DNA of 64,000 nucleotides from Falsirhodobacter deserti (GTDB lineage: Bacteria > Pseudomonadota > Alphaproteobacteria > Rhodobacterales > Rhodobacteraceae): contig NZ_ML137218.1 in the NCBI RefSeq assembly GCF_004015795.1, forward strand, positions 297,548 to 361,547, given 5' to 3'. This document shows positions 44,241-53,113 of the stretch, one piece after another; the stretch's first letter is position 1, and each line of letters begins with the position of its first letter. The position numbers were made by a program, and so were the translations under genes. The notes under the pieces were generated by a model. It ran no database searches. It was not told where the DNA came from and saw only the letters and a program-made list of their open reading frames with translations.

Positions 44241-45053
44241 ATGAGCACCGAGATGAAATCCCATGGCCGGCTGTCGATCAGCGCCTCGGCCCGCCCGCGC
44301 GACCTGATGGAGGATATGCGCGTGGCAGGCGCATGGCGTGCCAAGGTCATCACCCTTTTTCCCGAAGCCTTTCCGGGAACGCTGGGCCTCAGCCTGACGG
44401 GAAAGGCGCTGGACTTCGGCCTTTGGGCGCTGGAAACCATCGACCTGCGCCCCTTCGGCGAAGGCAAGCACCGCAACGTGGACGACACGCCTGCAGGTGG
44501 CGGGGCAGGGATGGTTCTGCGCCCCGACGTCGTGTCGAAGGCGCTGGATGCGGCAGCGGAAGGGCCGGGCTGGCCGGTCGTGTATCTTTCCCCGCGCGGC
44601 AAGCCGTTCACGCAGGCGATGGCGCAGCGCTGGTCCGAAGGGCCGGGTGTGACGCTGCTGTGCGGCCGGTTCGAAGGCGTGGACCAGCGCGTGATCGATC
44701 ACTACGGGATCGAGGAGGTCAGCCTTGGCGACTTCGTGATGACGGGGGGCGAGATCGCCGCGCAGGCCTTGATCGATGCGACGGTTCGGCTTATACCGCG
44801 CGTCATCGGGAATCATGCATCGACCGAGGAGGAGTCCTTCTCGGACGGCCTTCTTGAATTCCCGCATTACACGAAACCTTCGGTCTGGCAGGACCGCGAG
44901 ATACCGGAAGTGCTTCTGTCCGGCCATCACGCGAACATTTCCCACTGGCGGAAGGCGATGGCCGAAAGGCTGACAAAGGAACGCAGGCCTGATCTCTGGC
45001 GGGCTTACTGTGCGCGGCACGGTAGGGACCCGGATGAAGACCGAGAGCTCTGA
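44241..45053 (+). CDS. trmD: tRNA (guanine-N1)-methyltransferase TrmD
   Basis: The 270-aa SPOUT enzyme methylates G37 of tRNAs. Family motifs are seen: [54 protein letters not shown] and the trefoil-knot segment [18 protein letters not shown]. The start [19 protein letters not shown] gives an N-terminal extension of about 30 residues like that of other rhodobacteral TrmD; a shorter start MEDMRVAG is possible. It lies upstream of rplS as in most bacteria, 48 bp apart. Confidence 0.95.
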   Translation: MSTEMKSHGRLSISASARPRDLMEDMRVAGAWRAKVITLFPEAFPGTLGLSLTGKALDFGLWALETIDLRPFGEGKHRNVDDTPAGGGAGMVLRPDVVSKALDAAAEGPGWPVVYLSPRGKPFTQAMAQRWSEGPGVTLLCGRFEGVDQRVIDHYGIEEVSLGDFVMTGGEIAAQALIDATVRLIPRVIGNHASTEEESFSDGLLEFPHYTKPSVWQDREIPEVLLSGHHANISHWRKAMAERLTKERRPDLWRAYCARHGRDPDEDREL

Positions 45054-45101
45054 GGCGGCATCATCTTCGCGGGACAACCGCGGGCACAGAAAGGACATGC
45101 G

Positions 45102-45485
45102 ATGAACCTGATCGCACAGATCGAGGCGGAACAGATCGCCGCACTCGGCAAGACCATTCCGGATTTCAAGGCCGGCGACACGATCCGCGTCGGCTACAAA
45201 GTGACCGAAGGCACCCGTTCGCGCGTGCAGGCCTATGAAGGCGTCTGCATCTCGCGCAAGGGCGGCAGCACGCTGGCAGCCTCGTTCACCGTTCGCAAAA
45301 TCTCGTTCGGCGAGGGCGTGGAGCGTGTGTTCCCTCTTTACTCGACGAACATCGAGATGATCGAGGTTGTTCGCCGCGGCCGCGTGCGCCGGGCGAAGCT
45401 GTACTACCTGCGGTCGCGTCGCGGTAAATCGGCCCGTATCGCCGAAGACACCACCTATAAAGCCAAGACCGCGGTCGAAGCGTAA
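45102..45485 (+). CDS. rplS: 50S ribosomal protein L19
   Basis: The 127-aa L19 lies at the 30S-50S interface. The conserved core is present: [56 protein letters not shown] and [19 protein letters not shown]. The start follows AAAGGA. It is translated between trmD and rpmE, 12 bp before the latter, in one probable operon that ends at a clear terminator after rpmE. Confidence 0.98.
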   Translation: MNLIAQIEAEQIAALGKTIPDFKAGDTIRVGYKVTEGTRSRVQAYEGVCISRKGGSTLAASFTVRKISFGEGVERVFPLYSTNIEMIEVVRRGRVRRAKLYYLRSRRGKSARIAEDTTYKAKTAVEA

Positions 45486-45497
45486 GGAACGGACAAG

Positions 45498-45719
45498 ATG
45501 AAAAACGACATCCATCCCGACTATCACTTCATCGACGTCAAGATGACGGACGGCACGGTTTACCAGGTGCGTTCGACCTGGGGTAAAGAAGGCGACCAGA
45601 TGGCGCTGGAAATCGACCCGCTGGCGCACCCGGCCTGGACCGGCGGCTCCACCCGCCTGATGGACACCGGCGGACGCGTGTCGAAGTTCAAGAACAAATA
45701 CGCCGGTCTGGGTTTCTGA
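45498..45719 (+). CDS. rpmE: 50S ribosomal protein L31
   Basis: The 73-aa L31 begins [20 protein letters not shown]. It lacks the zinc-binding CxxC pattern of the C+ form (none of the usual cysteines are present), and so is the zinc-independent version common in this family of bacteria. It ends in [11 protein letters not shown] strong terminator follows 6 bp after the stop codon. Confidence 0.96.
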   Translation: MKNDIHPDYHFIDVKMTDGTVYQVRSTWGKEGDQMALEIDPLAHPAWTGGSTRLMDTGGRVSKFKNKYAGLGF

Positions 45720-45725
45720 TCGGAA

Positions 45726-45758
45726 AAGGGGCGCGGGAAACCGCGCCCCTTGTTCTTT
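45726..45758 (+). terminator. Rho-independent terminator after rpmE
   Basis: AAGGGGCGCGG-GAAA-CCGCGCCCCTT forms a perfect 11-bp stem with a GAAA tetraloop, followed by TTGTTCTTT. Confidence 0.93.
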
Positions 45759-45849
45759 GGCCACAGGGGGTGGCCCATCGGCCACCCGCCTCTTGCGCGG
45801 ACGCCTTCCAGCCGCTAGCCGAAATAGGGCAGGAACAGGGGGCGGGTTC

Positions 45850-46659
45850 GTGGCACACATCATCGTCGTCGGCAATGAAAAGGGCGGGTCGGGAAAATCG
45901 ACCACCTGCATGCATGTGGCGACGGCGCTTGTGCGCATGGGGCACCAGGTGGGCGCGCTGGATCTGGATGTCCGCCAGCGCAGCTTCGGACGATACACCG
46001 AAAACCGCCACGCCTTCCTGAAACGCGCCAATATCGCGCTGCCATCGCCCCATTATCTGCCGCTGCCCGAGGTGGATGCCGCGACGCTCGGCCCTGATGA
46101 GAACATCATGGACCGCCGTCTGGCCGAAGGTGTGGCGCAGCTGGAACCGGTTTCAGATTTCATCCTGATCGATTGCCCCGGATCGCATACGCGGCTGAGC
46201 CAGGTGGCACACACGCTGGCCGACACGCTGATCACGCCGCTGAATGACAGCTTCGTCGATTTCGACCTTCTGGCGCGGATAGATCCGGAAACGGGCAAGG
46301 TGAAGGGGCCGTCGATCTATTCCGAGATGGTCTGGAACGCGCGGCAGATGCGTGCGCAGGCGGGGCTGAAGCCGATCGACTGGATCGTGCTGCGCAACCG
46401 CCTTGGCGCCCAGCAAATGCACAACAAGAAAAGGGTGGGGGCCGCGCTGGATGATCTCTCCCGCCGCATCGGCTTCCGCGTTGCCCCCGGCTTTTCCGAG
46501 AGGGTGATCTTCCGCGAACTGTTTCCGCGCGGGCTGACGCTTCTGGATCTGCGCGATACCGGGGTGGAAAACCTGAACCTGTCAAACATCGCCGCGCGGC
46601 AGGAAGTGCGCGATCTTGTGGCCGAACTTCAGCTTCCGGGCGTGGCCGTCAACTTCTAA
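45850..46659 (+). CDS. mipZ: MipZ, ParA-like division-site ATPase
   Basis: The 269-aa P-loop ATPase of the MipZ type forms a gradient from the poles and stops FtsZ assembling away from midcell. The deviant Walker A GNEKGGSGKSTTC, the LDLDVRQRSFGRYTENR segment and LIDCPGSHTRLSQVAH match MipZ rather than chromosome ParA. The start is GTG at 45850 (VAHIIVVGNEKGG) after AGGGGGCGGG; a longer upstream frame runs through the terminator. Its 3' end overlaps the convergent regulator gene by 4 bp. Confidence 0.93.
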   Translation: MAHIIVVGNEKGGSGKSTTCMHVATALVRMGHQVGALDLDVRQRSFGRYTENRHAFLKRANIALPSPHYLPLPEVDAATLGPDENIMDRRLAEGVAQLEPVSDFILIDCPGSHTRLSQVAHTLADTLITPLNDSFVDFDLLARIDPETGKVKGPSIYSEMVWNARQMRAQAGLKPIDWIVLRNRLGAQQMHNKKRVGAALDDLSRRIGFRVAPGFSERVIFRELFPRGLTLLDLRDTGVENLNLSNIAARQEVRDLVAELQLPGVAVNF

Positions 46660-46979
46660 TCTGGCAGTTCGTGGCGCAGGAAGCGTTCAAAGGCATCAAG
46701 GTCGACGGGATCGAACTGTCCGAACCCCTGCATCCAGACCGAAGCGGCGCGCAGCGCGTCCGGGTCCAGCTTGCACCACTTCACCCGCCCGCGCTGTTCC
46801 TGCGTGATAAGCCCGGCAGCCGCCAGCACCTGAAGGTGTTTGGAGATGGCTGCCAGCGACATCTGGAACGGCGCCGCCACATCCGTGACGGCCATGTCAT
46901 CCTCCAGCAGCATCGACAGGATCGCGCGCCGTGTCGGATCGGCAAGGGCGGCAAAAACAAGATCAAGCGGGCTGGGCAT
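46656..46979 (-). CDS. ArsR-family transcriptional regulator
   Basis: The 107-aa winged-helix regulator has the HTH_20-type core LDLVFAALADPTRRAILSMLLEDDMAVTDVAAPFQMSLAAISKHLQVLAAAGLI. There are no cysteines arranged for metal sensing (only one Cys, in KWCKLDP), so it belongs to the non-metal, SdpR/BigR-like side of the family. A perfect inverted repeat 44 bp upstream of its start may be its own operator. No companion SRPBCC or transporter gene lies beside it. Confidence 0.85.
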   Translation of the reverse strand: MPSPLDLVFAALADPTRRAILSMLLEDDMAVTDVAAPFQMSLAAISKHLQVLAAAGLITQEQRGRVKWCKLDPDALRAASVWMQGFGQFDPVDLDAFERFLRHELPD

Positions 46980-47022
46980 TCCACACCTTTGGGGCGCTTC
47001 ATGGGCAAGGTCAACGCGCCAT

Positions 47023-47042
47023 GCTCAACCCCGAGGTTGAGC
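47023..47042. promoter_or_regulatory. Candidate operator palindrome upstream of the ArsR-type gene
   Basis: GCTCAACC-CCGA-GGTTGAGC is a perfect 8-bp inverted repeat lying in the 216-bp gap between the divergent regulator and atpI genes, 44 bp before the regulator's start. It suits a dimeric repressor. It could also influence atpI, whose promoter must lie further right (TTGACT near 47139). Confidence 0.5.
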
Positions 47043-47195
47043 GTTATCACGGAGCCGCGACTGCGACATTCCGGCGCAGGGAGTGGTGGTCGAAGAAAAC
47101 ACAGTCCTGACAGTATCTTAGACAAGCCTGCCTCATCCTTGACTTGAAGGGGGGCGGCATATAGCAACATCGGCAACTGTCAAAGGGACGAGTTC

Positions 47196-47531
47196 ATGGC
47201 GGACGACCCCGATCCGGAGCGGATGCGCGCACTTGAAGCGCGGCTTGCAAAGGCGCGGGGCGCGGCCGAACCGAAGCGGACCGGAAAGGCGGGCGAAGCA
47301 TTCTCGGCGGGCGAGATCGGCTGGCGCATGGTGACCGAACTGGTTGCAGGGCTGCTGATCGGGTTCGGCATCGGCTATGGGCTCGATGTTCTGCTTGGAA
47401 CGCTTCCCGTGTTTCTGGTCACCTTCACGCTGCTGGGGTTTGCCGGTGGGGTTCGGGCCATGATGCGGACTGCACAAAGCGTGCAGGCAAAAGAAACGGT
47501 GGGCAGCGATGCCCGGAAGAGAGAGGATTGA
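47196..47531 (+). CDS. atpI: ATP synthase accessory protein I
   Basis: The 111-aa AtpI helps assemble the c-ring and may aid magnesium handling. The N-terminal 40 residues are charged (DPDPERMRALEARLAKARGAAEP). Two membrane segments follow (MVTELVAGLLIGFGIGYGLD and LPVFLVTFTLLGFAGGVRAM). The SD AAAGGGACGAG precedes the ATG. It opens the F0 operon, 3 bp before atpB, as in other alphaproteobacteria. Confidence 0.93.
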   Translation: MADDPDPERMRALEARLAKARGAAEPKRTGKAGEAFSAGEIGWRMVTELVAGLLIGFGIGYGLDVLLGTLPVFLVTFTLLGFAGGVRAMMRTAQSVQAKETVGSDARKRED

Positions 47532-47534
47532 GGC

Positions 47535-48287
47535 GTGGAGACGGAAGCGGAAGGCAACGGTTTTGCGATCCACCCGATGGACCAGTTCGTCGTACGTCCG
47601 CTGTTCAGCGACGGACCGGTTCATTGGTATACCGTCACCAACGTGACGCTGTGGCTGGCGCTGGCCGTGCTGTGCGTGGCCGCGCTGATGATCTTCGGCA
47701 CGCGCCGCCGCGCGCTGGTACCGACCCGCAGCCAGTCGGTGGCTGAACTTGCCTATGGCATGGTTCGCAACATGGTCGAGGAAGTGACGGGGCCGGAAGG
47801 CGTCAAGTACTTCCCCTATGTCATGACCCTGTTCCTGTTCATCCTGTTCGCGAACCTTCTGGGCCTGATCCCCGCTTCGTTCACGACGACAAGCCATGTG
47901 GCCGTGACTGCGACGCTTGCGCTGCTGGTTTTCTTCAGCGTCACGATCATCGGTTTCGTGCGCAAGGGGCCGGGCTTCCTGAAGATGTTCTGGGTTGAGG
48001 CGGCGCCGCTTCCCGTGCGTCCGGTTCTGGCCGTGATCGAACTGATTTCCTATTTCGTACGCCCTGTCAGCCATTCCATTCGTCTTGCTGGCAACCTGAT
48101 GGCCGGTCACGCCGTGATCAAGGTGTTCGCAGGTTTCGCCACGATGGCTGTTCTGTCGCCGGTCGCGATCGGTGCTGTCACGCTCATCTACGGGCTGGAG
48201 ACGCTGGTTGCTGTCGTCCAGGCGTATGTTTTCACCATCCTGACCTGCGTCTATCTGCGTGACGCCGTGGCGGACAACCACCACTGA
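47535..48287 (+). CDS. atpB: ATP synthase F0 subunit a
   Basis: The 250-aa membrane subunit forms the proton half-channels beside the c-ring. It starts at GTG 47535. The key arginine lies in [14 protein letters not shown], and [21 protein letters not shown] and the final helix with [13 protein letters not shown] are conserved. Five to six membrane segments are visible. The start is 3 bp after atpI, so the two are coupled. Confidence 0.97.
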   Translation: METEAEGNGFAIHPMDQFVVRPLFSDGPVHWYTVTNVTLWLALAVLCVAALMIFGTRRRALVPTRSQSVAELAYGMVRNMVEEVTGPEGVKYFPYVMTLFLFILFANLLGLIPASFTTTSHVAVTATLALLVFFSVTIIGFVRKGPGFLKMFWVEAAPLPVRPVLAVIELISYFVRPVSHSIRLAGNLMAGHAVIKVFAGFATMAVLSPVAIGAVTLIYGLETLVAVVQAYVFTILTCVYLRDAVADNHH

Positions 48288-48324
48288 CGGTCTGAACTCT
48301 ATTCCAACTCAAGGAGATACGGAT

Positions 48325-48558
48325 ATGAACGAACTCGCAATGATGGGCCAATACATCGGTGCAGGTCTGGCAGCGATCGGCTGTGGCGCTGCGGGTATCG
48401 GCGTCGGCCACATCGCTGGCAACTTCCTGTCGGGCGCCCTGCGCAACCCGTCGGCTGCTGCCGGTCAGATGGCCAACCTGTTCGTCGGCATCGCATTTGC
48501 CGAAGCACTGGGCATCTTCGCCTTCCTGATCGCCCTGCTGCTGATGTTCGCCGTCTGA
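48325..48558 (+). CDS. atpE: ATP synthase F0 subunit c
   Basis: The 77-aa proteolipid has two helices with a polar loop (RNPSAAAGQ). The proton-binding carboxylate is the Glu in [13 protein letters not shown]. The glycine-rich first helix ([21 protein letters not shown]) packs the ring. A strong SD, AAGGAGA, precedes the ATG at 48325. The hairpin downstream may raise the amount of this multi-copy subunit's mRNA. Confidence 0.97.
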   Translation: MNELAMMGQYIGAGLAAIGCGAAGIGVGHIAGNFLSGALRNPSAAAGQMANLFVGIAFAEALGIFAFLIALLLMFAV

Positions 48559-48579
48559 TCACGGGCGTAATGATCCTTG

Positions 48580-48607
48580 GGCCGAAGGGGTTTATGCCCC
48601 TTCGGCC
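48580..48607 (+). promoter_or_regulatory. Intercistronic hairpin between atpE and atpF'
   Basis: GGCCGAAGGGG (48580-48590) and CCCCTTCGGCC (48597-48607) form a perfect 11-bp stem with a 6-nt loop. It is directly flanked by the 9-bp repeat TGATCCTTG at 48571-48579 and 48608-48616. Without a T-run it is more likely a processing or mRNA-stability element that favours atpE than a full terminator. Confidence 0.75.
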
Positions 48608-48634
48608 TGATCCTTGACGCCGCAGAGGGAAAAC

Positions 48635-49177
48635 ATGGAACATCAGGTTCAAGACGTGGCCGAAGCTGCCACCGGCCACGCCCCTCATGCCGGGGGCATG
48701 CCGCAGCTGGATTTCACAAGCTGGCCCAACCAGATCTTCTGGCTGCTGGTCGCGCTGGTGGCGATCTATCTGCTGCTGACGCGGGTGGCTTTGCCGCGTA
48801 TCGGTGCCGTTCTGGCCGAACGCCGTGGTGCCATCACCAATGACCTTCTGGCGGCGGAAGAGCTGAAGCAGAAGGCGCGTGACGCCGAAACGGCATATAA
48901 CGACGCCCTTGTCCGTGCCCGTGCAGAAGCACAGGCCATCGTGGCAAAGGCCAAGGAAGCCATCGACGCCGATCTGGCGGCTGCCGTTGAAAAGGCGGAC
49001 GCCGAAATCGCGCAGCGTGTGGCTGTGTCCGAAGCACGGATCAACCAGATTCGCGCCGGCATGCAGGACAGCGTACGCGAGGTGGCCAGCGAAACCGCAA
49101 CGGCGCTGGTTGCGGCACTTGGCGGCCAACCGGATGCCTCCGTGCAGTCGGCCGTGGCCGATCGCGTGAAAGGATAA
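48635..49177 (+). CDS. atpF': ATP synthase F0 subunit b'
   Basis: This 180-aa stator subunit is the b' form found in photosynthetic bacteria and alphaproteobacteria. It has one membrane helix ([20 protein letters not shown], about residues 35-55) and a long charged coiled coil that reaches F1. The start [10 protein letters not shown] (48635) follows GAGGG; an upstream ATG seven codons earlier is less well placed. It pairs with the b subunit encoded 3 bp downstream. The two are related but not identical. Confidence 0.94.
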   Translation: MEHQVQDVAEAATGHAPHAGGMPQLDFTSWPNQIFWLLVALVAIYLLLTRVALPRIGAVLAERRGAITNDLLAAEELKQKARDAETAYNDALVRARAEAQAIVAKAKEAIDADLAAAVEKADAEIAQRVAVSEARINQIRAGMQDSVREVASETATALVAALGGQPDASVQSAVADRVKG

Positions 49178-49180
49178 GCG

Positions 49181-49738
49181 ATGAAGAAGCTCACCATTCT
49201 GCTGTCGCTGATTGCCACGCCCGCACTTGCTGCTGGCGACGCGCCTTTCTTTTCGCTTCACAACACGAACTTCACGGTCGCGATCGCGTTCCTGATCTTC
49301 GTGGGCATCCTGCTGTGGGCGAAGGTTCCGGCCCGGGTCACCGGTATGTTGGACAAGCGCGCCGGCAATATCCGGAGCGAGCTGGACGAAGCCCGCACCC
49401 TGCGCGAAGAAGCCAAGGCCTTGCTTGCATCCTATGAGCGCAAGCAGAAAGACGTGATGGAGCAGTCGGACCGTATCGTGGCCAAGGCAAAGCAGGAGGC
49501 AACCACTGCCGCCGAGCAGGCCAAGGTCGCGCTACAGGAAACGATCGCACGCCGCATGGCGGCCGCGGAAGACCAGATCGCAGCGGCCGAGGCCGGTGCA
49601 GTGAAGGAAGTTCGCGAAAGGGCGGTTTCTGTTGCGGTCGAAGCCGCACGCGAGGTTCTGGCCCGCCAGATGACGCCGGAAAGGCGATCTTCCTTGATCG
49701 ACAGCTCGATCGAGCAGGTCAACGCCAAGCTTCACTGA
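49181..49738 (+). CDS. atpF: ATP synthase F0 subunit b
   Basis: The 185-aa b subunit starts MKKLTILLSLIATPALAAGD, a hydrophobic leader that looks like a signal peptide and is common in alphaproteobacterial AtpF. The membrane helix is VAIAFLIFVGILLWAKV, followed by a long alanine- and glutamate-rich coiled coil. It closes the F0 operon; F1 genes are not in the window. A strong bidirectional terminator follows 2 bp after the stop. Confidence 0.94.
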   Translation: MKKLTILLSLIATPALAAGDAPFFSLHNTNFTVAIAFLIFVGILLWAKVPARVTGMLDKRAGNIRSELDEARTLREEAKALLASYERKQKDVMEQSDRIVAKAKQEATTAAEQAKVALQETIARRMAAAEDQIAAAEAGAVKEVRERAVSVAVEAAREVLARQMTPERRSSLIDSSIEQVNAKLH

Positions 49739-49740
49739 TA

Positions 49741-49770
49741 AAAAGGCCGGTCGCAAGACCGGCCTTTTCT
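49741..49770. terminator. Bidirectional terminator between atpF and the OmpA-type gene
   Basis: AAAAGGCCGGTC-GCAA-GACCGGCCTTTT forms a perfect 12-bp stem with a GCAA loop. It has A- and T-runs on both sides, so it serves both convergent genes. Confidence 0.95.
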
Positions 49771-49772
49771 TA

Positions 49773-50438
49773 TCAGCGTTGGATCGGGCGGATGATGATA
49801 TCCACGCGACGGTTCTGCGCGCGGCCCGCAGCGGTGTCGTTCGATGCAACCGGCTGGTTGAACCCCACGCCATAGGACGACACGCGGTTCGCCGGCACCC
49901 GGTTGGCGATCAGCACCTGCGCAACCGCGGCGGCGCGACGCTCCGACAGCGACTGGTTATAGGATGCGCTGCCGGTGTTGTCCGTGTGGCCGACGATCTG
50001 GATCGTCGAATTCGGATATTGCAGCAGGTTCTGCGAAACGGCCCGCAGGTCGTTTTGCAGATCGGGGCGCAGCGAGGCGCTGTCGGTTGCGAACAGCAGA
50101 TCCTGCGGCATGTTCACCACAAGCTCGTTGCCCGTGTTCGTCACACCGATGTTGGAGCTGGTTGCTGCGCGCAGCTGCGCCGCCTGGCGGTCAAGCTCTG
50201 CCCCAACGGCGCTGCCGAGGATGCCGCCGACGATCGCGCCGCCTGCGATTTTCGCGCCGCGGTCGCTGCCCGATTGCGCACCAAGCGCGCCGCCGATGAT
50301 CGCGCCCGTCACCGCGCCCATGTTGGTGCGCTGGTTGTTCTGGCCGCCGGCACCCACGCCAGTGCCGTAGGGGTCGTTGCAGCCGGCGAGGGCAACGATG
50401 CCCACGGTGCCCAGCAGGAGCGGAAGTTTGATTTTCAT
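49773..50438 (-). CDS. OmpA-family lipoprotein with glycine zipper (YiaD-like)
   Basis: The 221-aa outer-membrane lipoprotein binds peptidoglycan. The signal peptide ends in the lipobox LAGC (Cys20). About residues 40-85 form a glycine-zipper segment (GAVTGAIIGGALGAQ, GGAIVGGILGSAVGAELD). The C-terminal OmpA domain has the peptidoglycan motif TDNTGSASYNQSLSERRAAAV and ends RAQNRRVDIIIRP. It is related to Pal and YiaD but lies outside a tol-pal cluster. It stands alone, ending at the shared terminator with atpF. Confidence 0.92.
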   Translation of the reverse strand: MKIKLPLLLGTVGIVALAGCNDPYGTGVGAGGQNNQRTNMGAVTGAIIGGALGAQSGSDRGAKIAGGAIVGGILGSAVGAELDRQAAQLRAATSSNIGVTNTGNELVVNMPQDLLFATDSASLRPDLQNDLRAVSQNLLQYPNSTIQIVGHTDNTGSASYNQSLSERRAAAVAQVLIANRVPANRVSSYGVGFNQPVASNDTAAGRAQNRRVDIIIRPIQR

Positions 50439-50497
50439 TCTGACGCCTCGTATGTCGCGTTCACGCCAATGCGTTGAAGATGCCTAGCTCAACGTTC

Positions 50498-51352
50498 CTA
50501 TGTTTCCGAGGGTTCCCGCATCACATCGGCAATATCGCGCCTATGATCCGACCGCGCTGCCTCATGTGCCAGCATGGCGCGTTTGCGCGTCAGCCCCCAG
50601 TAATAGCCGCCAAGCGCCCCGTTCTTGCGCAAGGCCCGGTGGCAGGGGATCAGCCAACTGACGGGGTTGCGTCCGATGGCCGTTCCCACCGCCCGCACGG
50701 CGCGGGGATGACCAATGGCGGCAGCGATCTGCGAATAGGTCGTCACCTGGCCCGAGGGAACCGCCAGCAGTGCCTCCCAGACCTTTATCTGGAAGGGGCC
50801 GCCCAGAAGGTGCAGGCGTGTCGGCTGGCGGGAAAATGCGCCCTCGGCCAACATGGCGACCGCATCATCCTGCACATAGCTGGCGCGGGGCCAGCGACGG
50901 CGCAAATCTTCCACCGCTGCATCCTCGCCCTGATCGATGAAGCCGATCCCGCAGATGCCGCGATCCGTCGCCATGACCACGGCAGGTCCGAACGGAGTGG
51001 GCGTGATCGTCCACCCGATCCGCAGCCCTTCGCCGGCGCGGGCATATTCGCCGGGGCTCATTGCTTCCCACCGCAGGAAAAGATCGTGCAACCGGCCGCC
51101 GCCGGAAAATCCCGCCGCGTGGGATGCGTCCAGAACCGTCGTCTGTTGCGCAAGCAGTTCCCGGGCATGATCCAGCCGCAGATACTGCGCGAACCGCTTG
51201 GGTGACACGCCCACCCATGCCGAGAAGGTGCGCTGGAAATGCGCCGGGGACAGGCCCGCCCGGTCTGCCACTTCCTCAAGCGGCAGGTCCGGCTGCTGTT
51301 CGATCGCGTCCAGCGCACGGGCGATGATGGCATAGTGGTAAGGGTCGGGCAT
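50498..51352 (-). CDS. Ada-like methylated-DNA-protein cysteine methyltransferase
   Basis: The 284-aa protein joins an AraC-type HTH (about residues 15-105; LSPAHFQRTFSAWVGVSPKRFAQYLRLDHARELL) with a C-terminal O6-alkylguanine transferase (about 185-270) whose acceptor Cys is in SWLIPCHRALRKNG. It lacks the N-terminal zinc domain of full Ada that senses phosphotriesters, so it is a short Ada/AdaB form that repairs O6-methylguanine and may regulate repair genes. The ATG at 51352 follows AAGGAGA. It diverges from nth, another DNA-repair gene. Confidence 0.92.
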   Translation of the reverse strand: MPDPYHYAIIARALDAIEQQPDLPLEEVADRAGLSPAHFQRTFSAWVGVSPKRFAQYLRLDHARELLAQQTTVLDASHAAGFSGGGRLHDLFLRWEAMSPGEYARAGEGLRIGWTITPTPFGPAVVMATDRGICGIGFIDQGEDAAVEDLRRRWPRASYVQDDAVAMLAEGAFSRQPTRLHLLGGPFQIKVWEALLAVPSGQVTTYSQIAAAIGHPRAVRAVGTAIGRNPVSWLIPCHRALRKNGALGGYYWGLTRKRAMLAHEAARSDHRRDIADVMREPSET

Positions 51353-51442
51353 CGTAATCTCCTTGCGGCGAAGATAGGTGCGGGGGGCGGATGCCGCGAC
51401 CCGAATCTTGCGGCTTCGCAGCGGGCCTGTCATACCGCTTCC

Positions 51443-52087
51443 ATGGCACGCCAGCTTCCCTATCAGACCATAGAGGCGATCTTCACCCGCCTGCACGAGA
51501 CAGAGCCCGAGCCGAAGGGCGAGCTGGATCACGTGAACGCATATACGCTTGTCGTGGCGGTCGCGCTTTCCGCGCAGGCCACCGATGCGGGCGTGAACAA
51601 GGCGACGCGCGGGCTGTTCGCGCAGGTGACGACACCGCAGCAGATGCTGGATTTCGGCGAAGAACGGCTGCTGGACGCGATCAAGACCATCGGCCTGTTT
51701 CGCCAGAAGGCCAAGAACGTCATGAAGCTGAGCCGGATCCTCGTGGAGGAATTCGGCGGAGAGGTTCCGTCTTCGCGTGCGGCGTTGCAATCGCTGCCGG
51801 GGGTGGGGCGAAAGACGGCGAATGTCGTGCTGAATATGTGGTTTCACCAGCCGACGATGGCGGTTGATACGCATGTGTTCCGTGTGGGCAACCGCACCGG
51901 GATCGCGCCCGGGCGCGATGTGGATGCGGTGGAACGGGTGCTGGAGGATCAGGTGCCTGCCCGTTTTGCCCAGCATGCCCATCACTGGCTGATCCTGCAC
52001 GGGCGTTATATCTGCATTGCGCGCAAGCCCAGATGCGCCATCTGCCCCATTCATGAATTCTGCGCATACGAGGAAAAGACCGCATGA
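51443..52087 (+). CDS. nth: Endonuclease III
   Basis: The 214-aa base-excision repair glycosylase/AP lyase removes oxidised pyrimidines. It shows the helix-hairpin-helix LPGVGRKTANVVL with the catalytic Lys, the catalytic Asp in MAVDTHVFRV, and a [4Fe-4S] site of the form C-x6-C-x2-C-x5-C (CIARKPRCAICPIHEFC). Start ATG 51443 (MARQLPYQTIEAIF). Its stop overlaps the start of the PfkB kinase gene (ATGA), so the two are co-translated. Confidence 0.97.
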   Translation: MARQLPYQTIEAIFTRLHETEPEPKGELDHVNAYTLVVAVALSAQATDAGVNKATRGLFAQVTTPQQMLDFGEERLLDAIKTIGLFRQKAKNVMKLSRILVEEFGGEVPSSRAALQSLPGVGRKTANVVLNMWFHQPTMAVDTHVFRVGNRTGIAPGRDVDAVERVLEDQVPARFAQHAHHWLILHGRYICIARKPRCAICPIHEFCAYEEKTA

Positions 52088-53076
52088 AGAAGTATCAGGT
52101 CGTCGGCATCGGCAATGCGATGGTTGATGTGCTGGCCCGCGTCGACGACGCCTTTCTTGAGGCGCATGGCGTCGAGAAGGGCATCATGCAGTTGATCGAC
52201 CGTGACCGCGCGGTGGAATTGTATGAACATGTGGGCCCGGCGCAGCAGGTCTCCGGCGGATCGGCCGCGAACACGATTGCGGGCATCGCCCATTTGGGCG
52301 GGCGCACCGCCTATGTGGGCAAGGTTCGCGATGACCAGCTTGGCGAGATTTTCGCCCACGACCTGCGCGCGCAGGGCGCCGCCTTTGAAACGCCGATGGC
52401 CAGCAGGGATACGGTTCAGGAAACGGGCCGTTGCCTTGTTTGTGTCACGCCGGATGGCGAACGCTCCATGAACACATATCTGGGCGTTTCGGAATTCCTT
52501 GGCCCCGAGGATATCGACGAAACGATGATGGCCGAGGCTGAGTGGATCTATCTTGAAGGTTACCGTTTCGACGGCCCCGACAGCCACAAGGCTTTTGCCA
52601 AGGCGATCCGTGCCTGCAAAGCTGCGGAGGGGCGCGTTGCCATCACCCTGTCCGACCCCTTCTGCGTGGAACGCCATCGCGATGCCTTTCGCCGCATGAT
52701 CGCGGAAGATGTCGACCTGCTCTTTGCCAACCGTGCAGAAATCCTGTCGATGTACGAAACGGAGGATCTGGACGAGGCACTGGCCCGCGCGGCGGAGCAG
52801 GTTTCGATCCTTGCCTGCACGGATGGGGAAAAAGGCGCCTATATTCTGTCGGAAGGGCAGCGCTGGCATATCCCGGCCCAGCCGACCGAGGTGGTCGATG
52901 CCACGGGGGCGGGCGATCTTTTTGCCGCAGGCCTGCTGTGGGGGCTGACCAGCGGTCGTTCGCTGGAAGATGCGGGCCGCATGGGCTGCATCGCCGCATC
53001 CGAGGTGATCGATCATATCGGCGCGCGTCCCGCTGCCGACCTGAAGAACCTGTTCCACCAATACGGCCTGGCCTGA
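52084..53076 (+). CDS. PfkB-family sugar/nucleoside kinase (adenosine kinase-like)
   Basis: The 330-aa ribokinase-like enzyme has the substrate motif GGSAANTIAGIAHLGG near residue 60 and the C-terminal ATP site with catalytic Asp in DATGAGDLFAAGLLWG. Close relatives in alphaproteobacteria are annotated as adenosine kinase, consistent with its N-terminus (VVGIGNAMVDVLARV) and length. The substrate cannot be fixed by sequence. It overlaps nth by 4 bp and ends at a bidirectional terminator. Confidence 0.88.
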   Translation: MKKYQVVGIGNAMVDVLARVDDAFLEAHGVEKGIMQLIDRDRAVELYEHVGPAQQVSGGSAANTIAGIAHLGGRTAYVGKVRDDQLGEIFAHDLRAQGAAFETPMASRDTVQETGRCLVCVTPDGERSMNTYLGVSEFLGPEDIDETMMAEAEWIYLEGYRFDGPDSHKAFAKAIRACKAAEGRVAITLSDPFCVERHRDAFRRMIAEDVDLLFANRAEILSMYETEDLDEALARAAEQVSILACTDGEKGAYILSEGQRWHIPAQPTEVVDATGAGDLFAAGLLWGLTSGRSLEDAGRMGCIAASEVIDHIGARPAADLKNLFHQYGLA

Positions 53077-53087
53077 CCTCCAGAAAG

Positions 53088-53113
53088 AAAGGCGGGGCTT
53101 TCGCCCCGCCTTT
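53088..53113. terminator. Bidirectional terminator after the PfkB kinase gene
   Basis: AAAGGCGGGGC-TTTC-GCCCCGCCTTT forms a perfect 11-bp stem with a TTTC loop between two convergent genes. It just touches the stop codon of the sulfotransferase gene. Confidence 0.9.
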
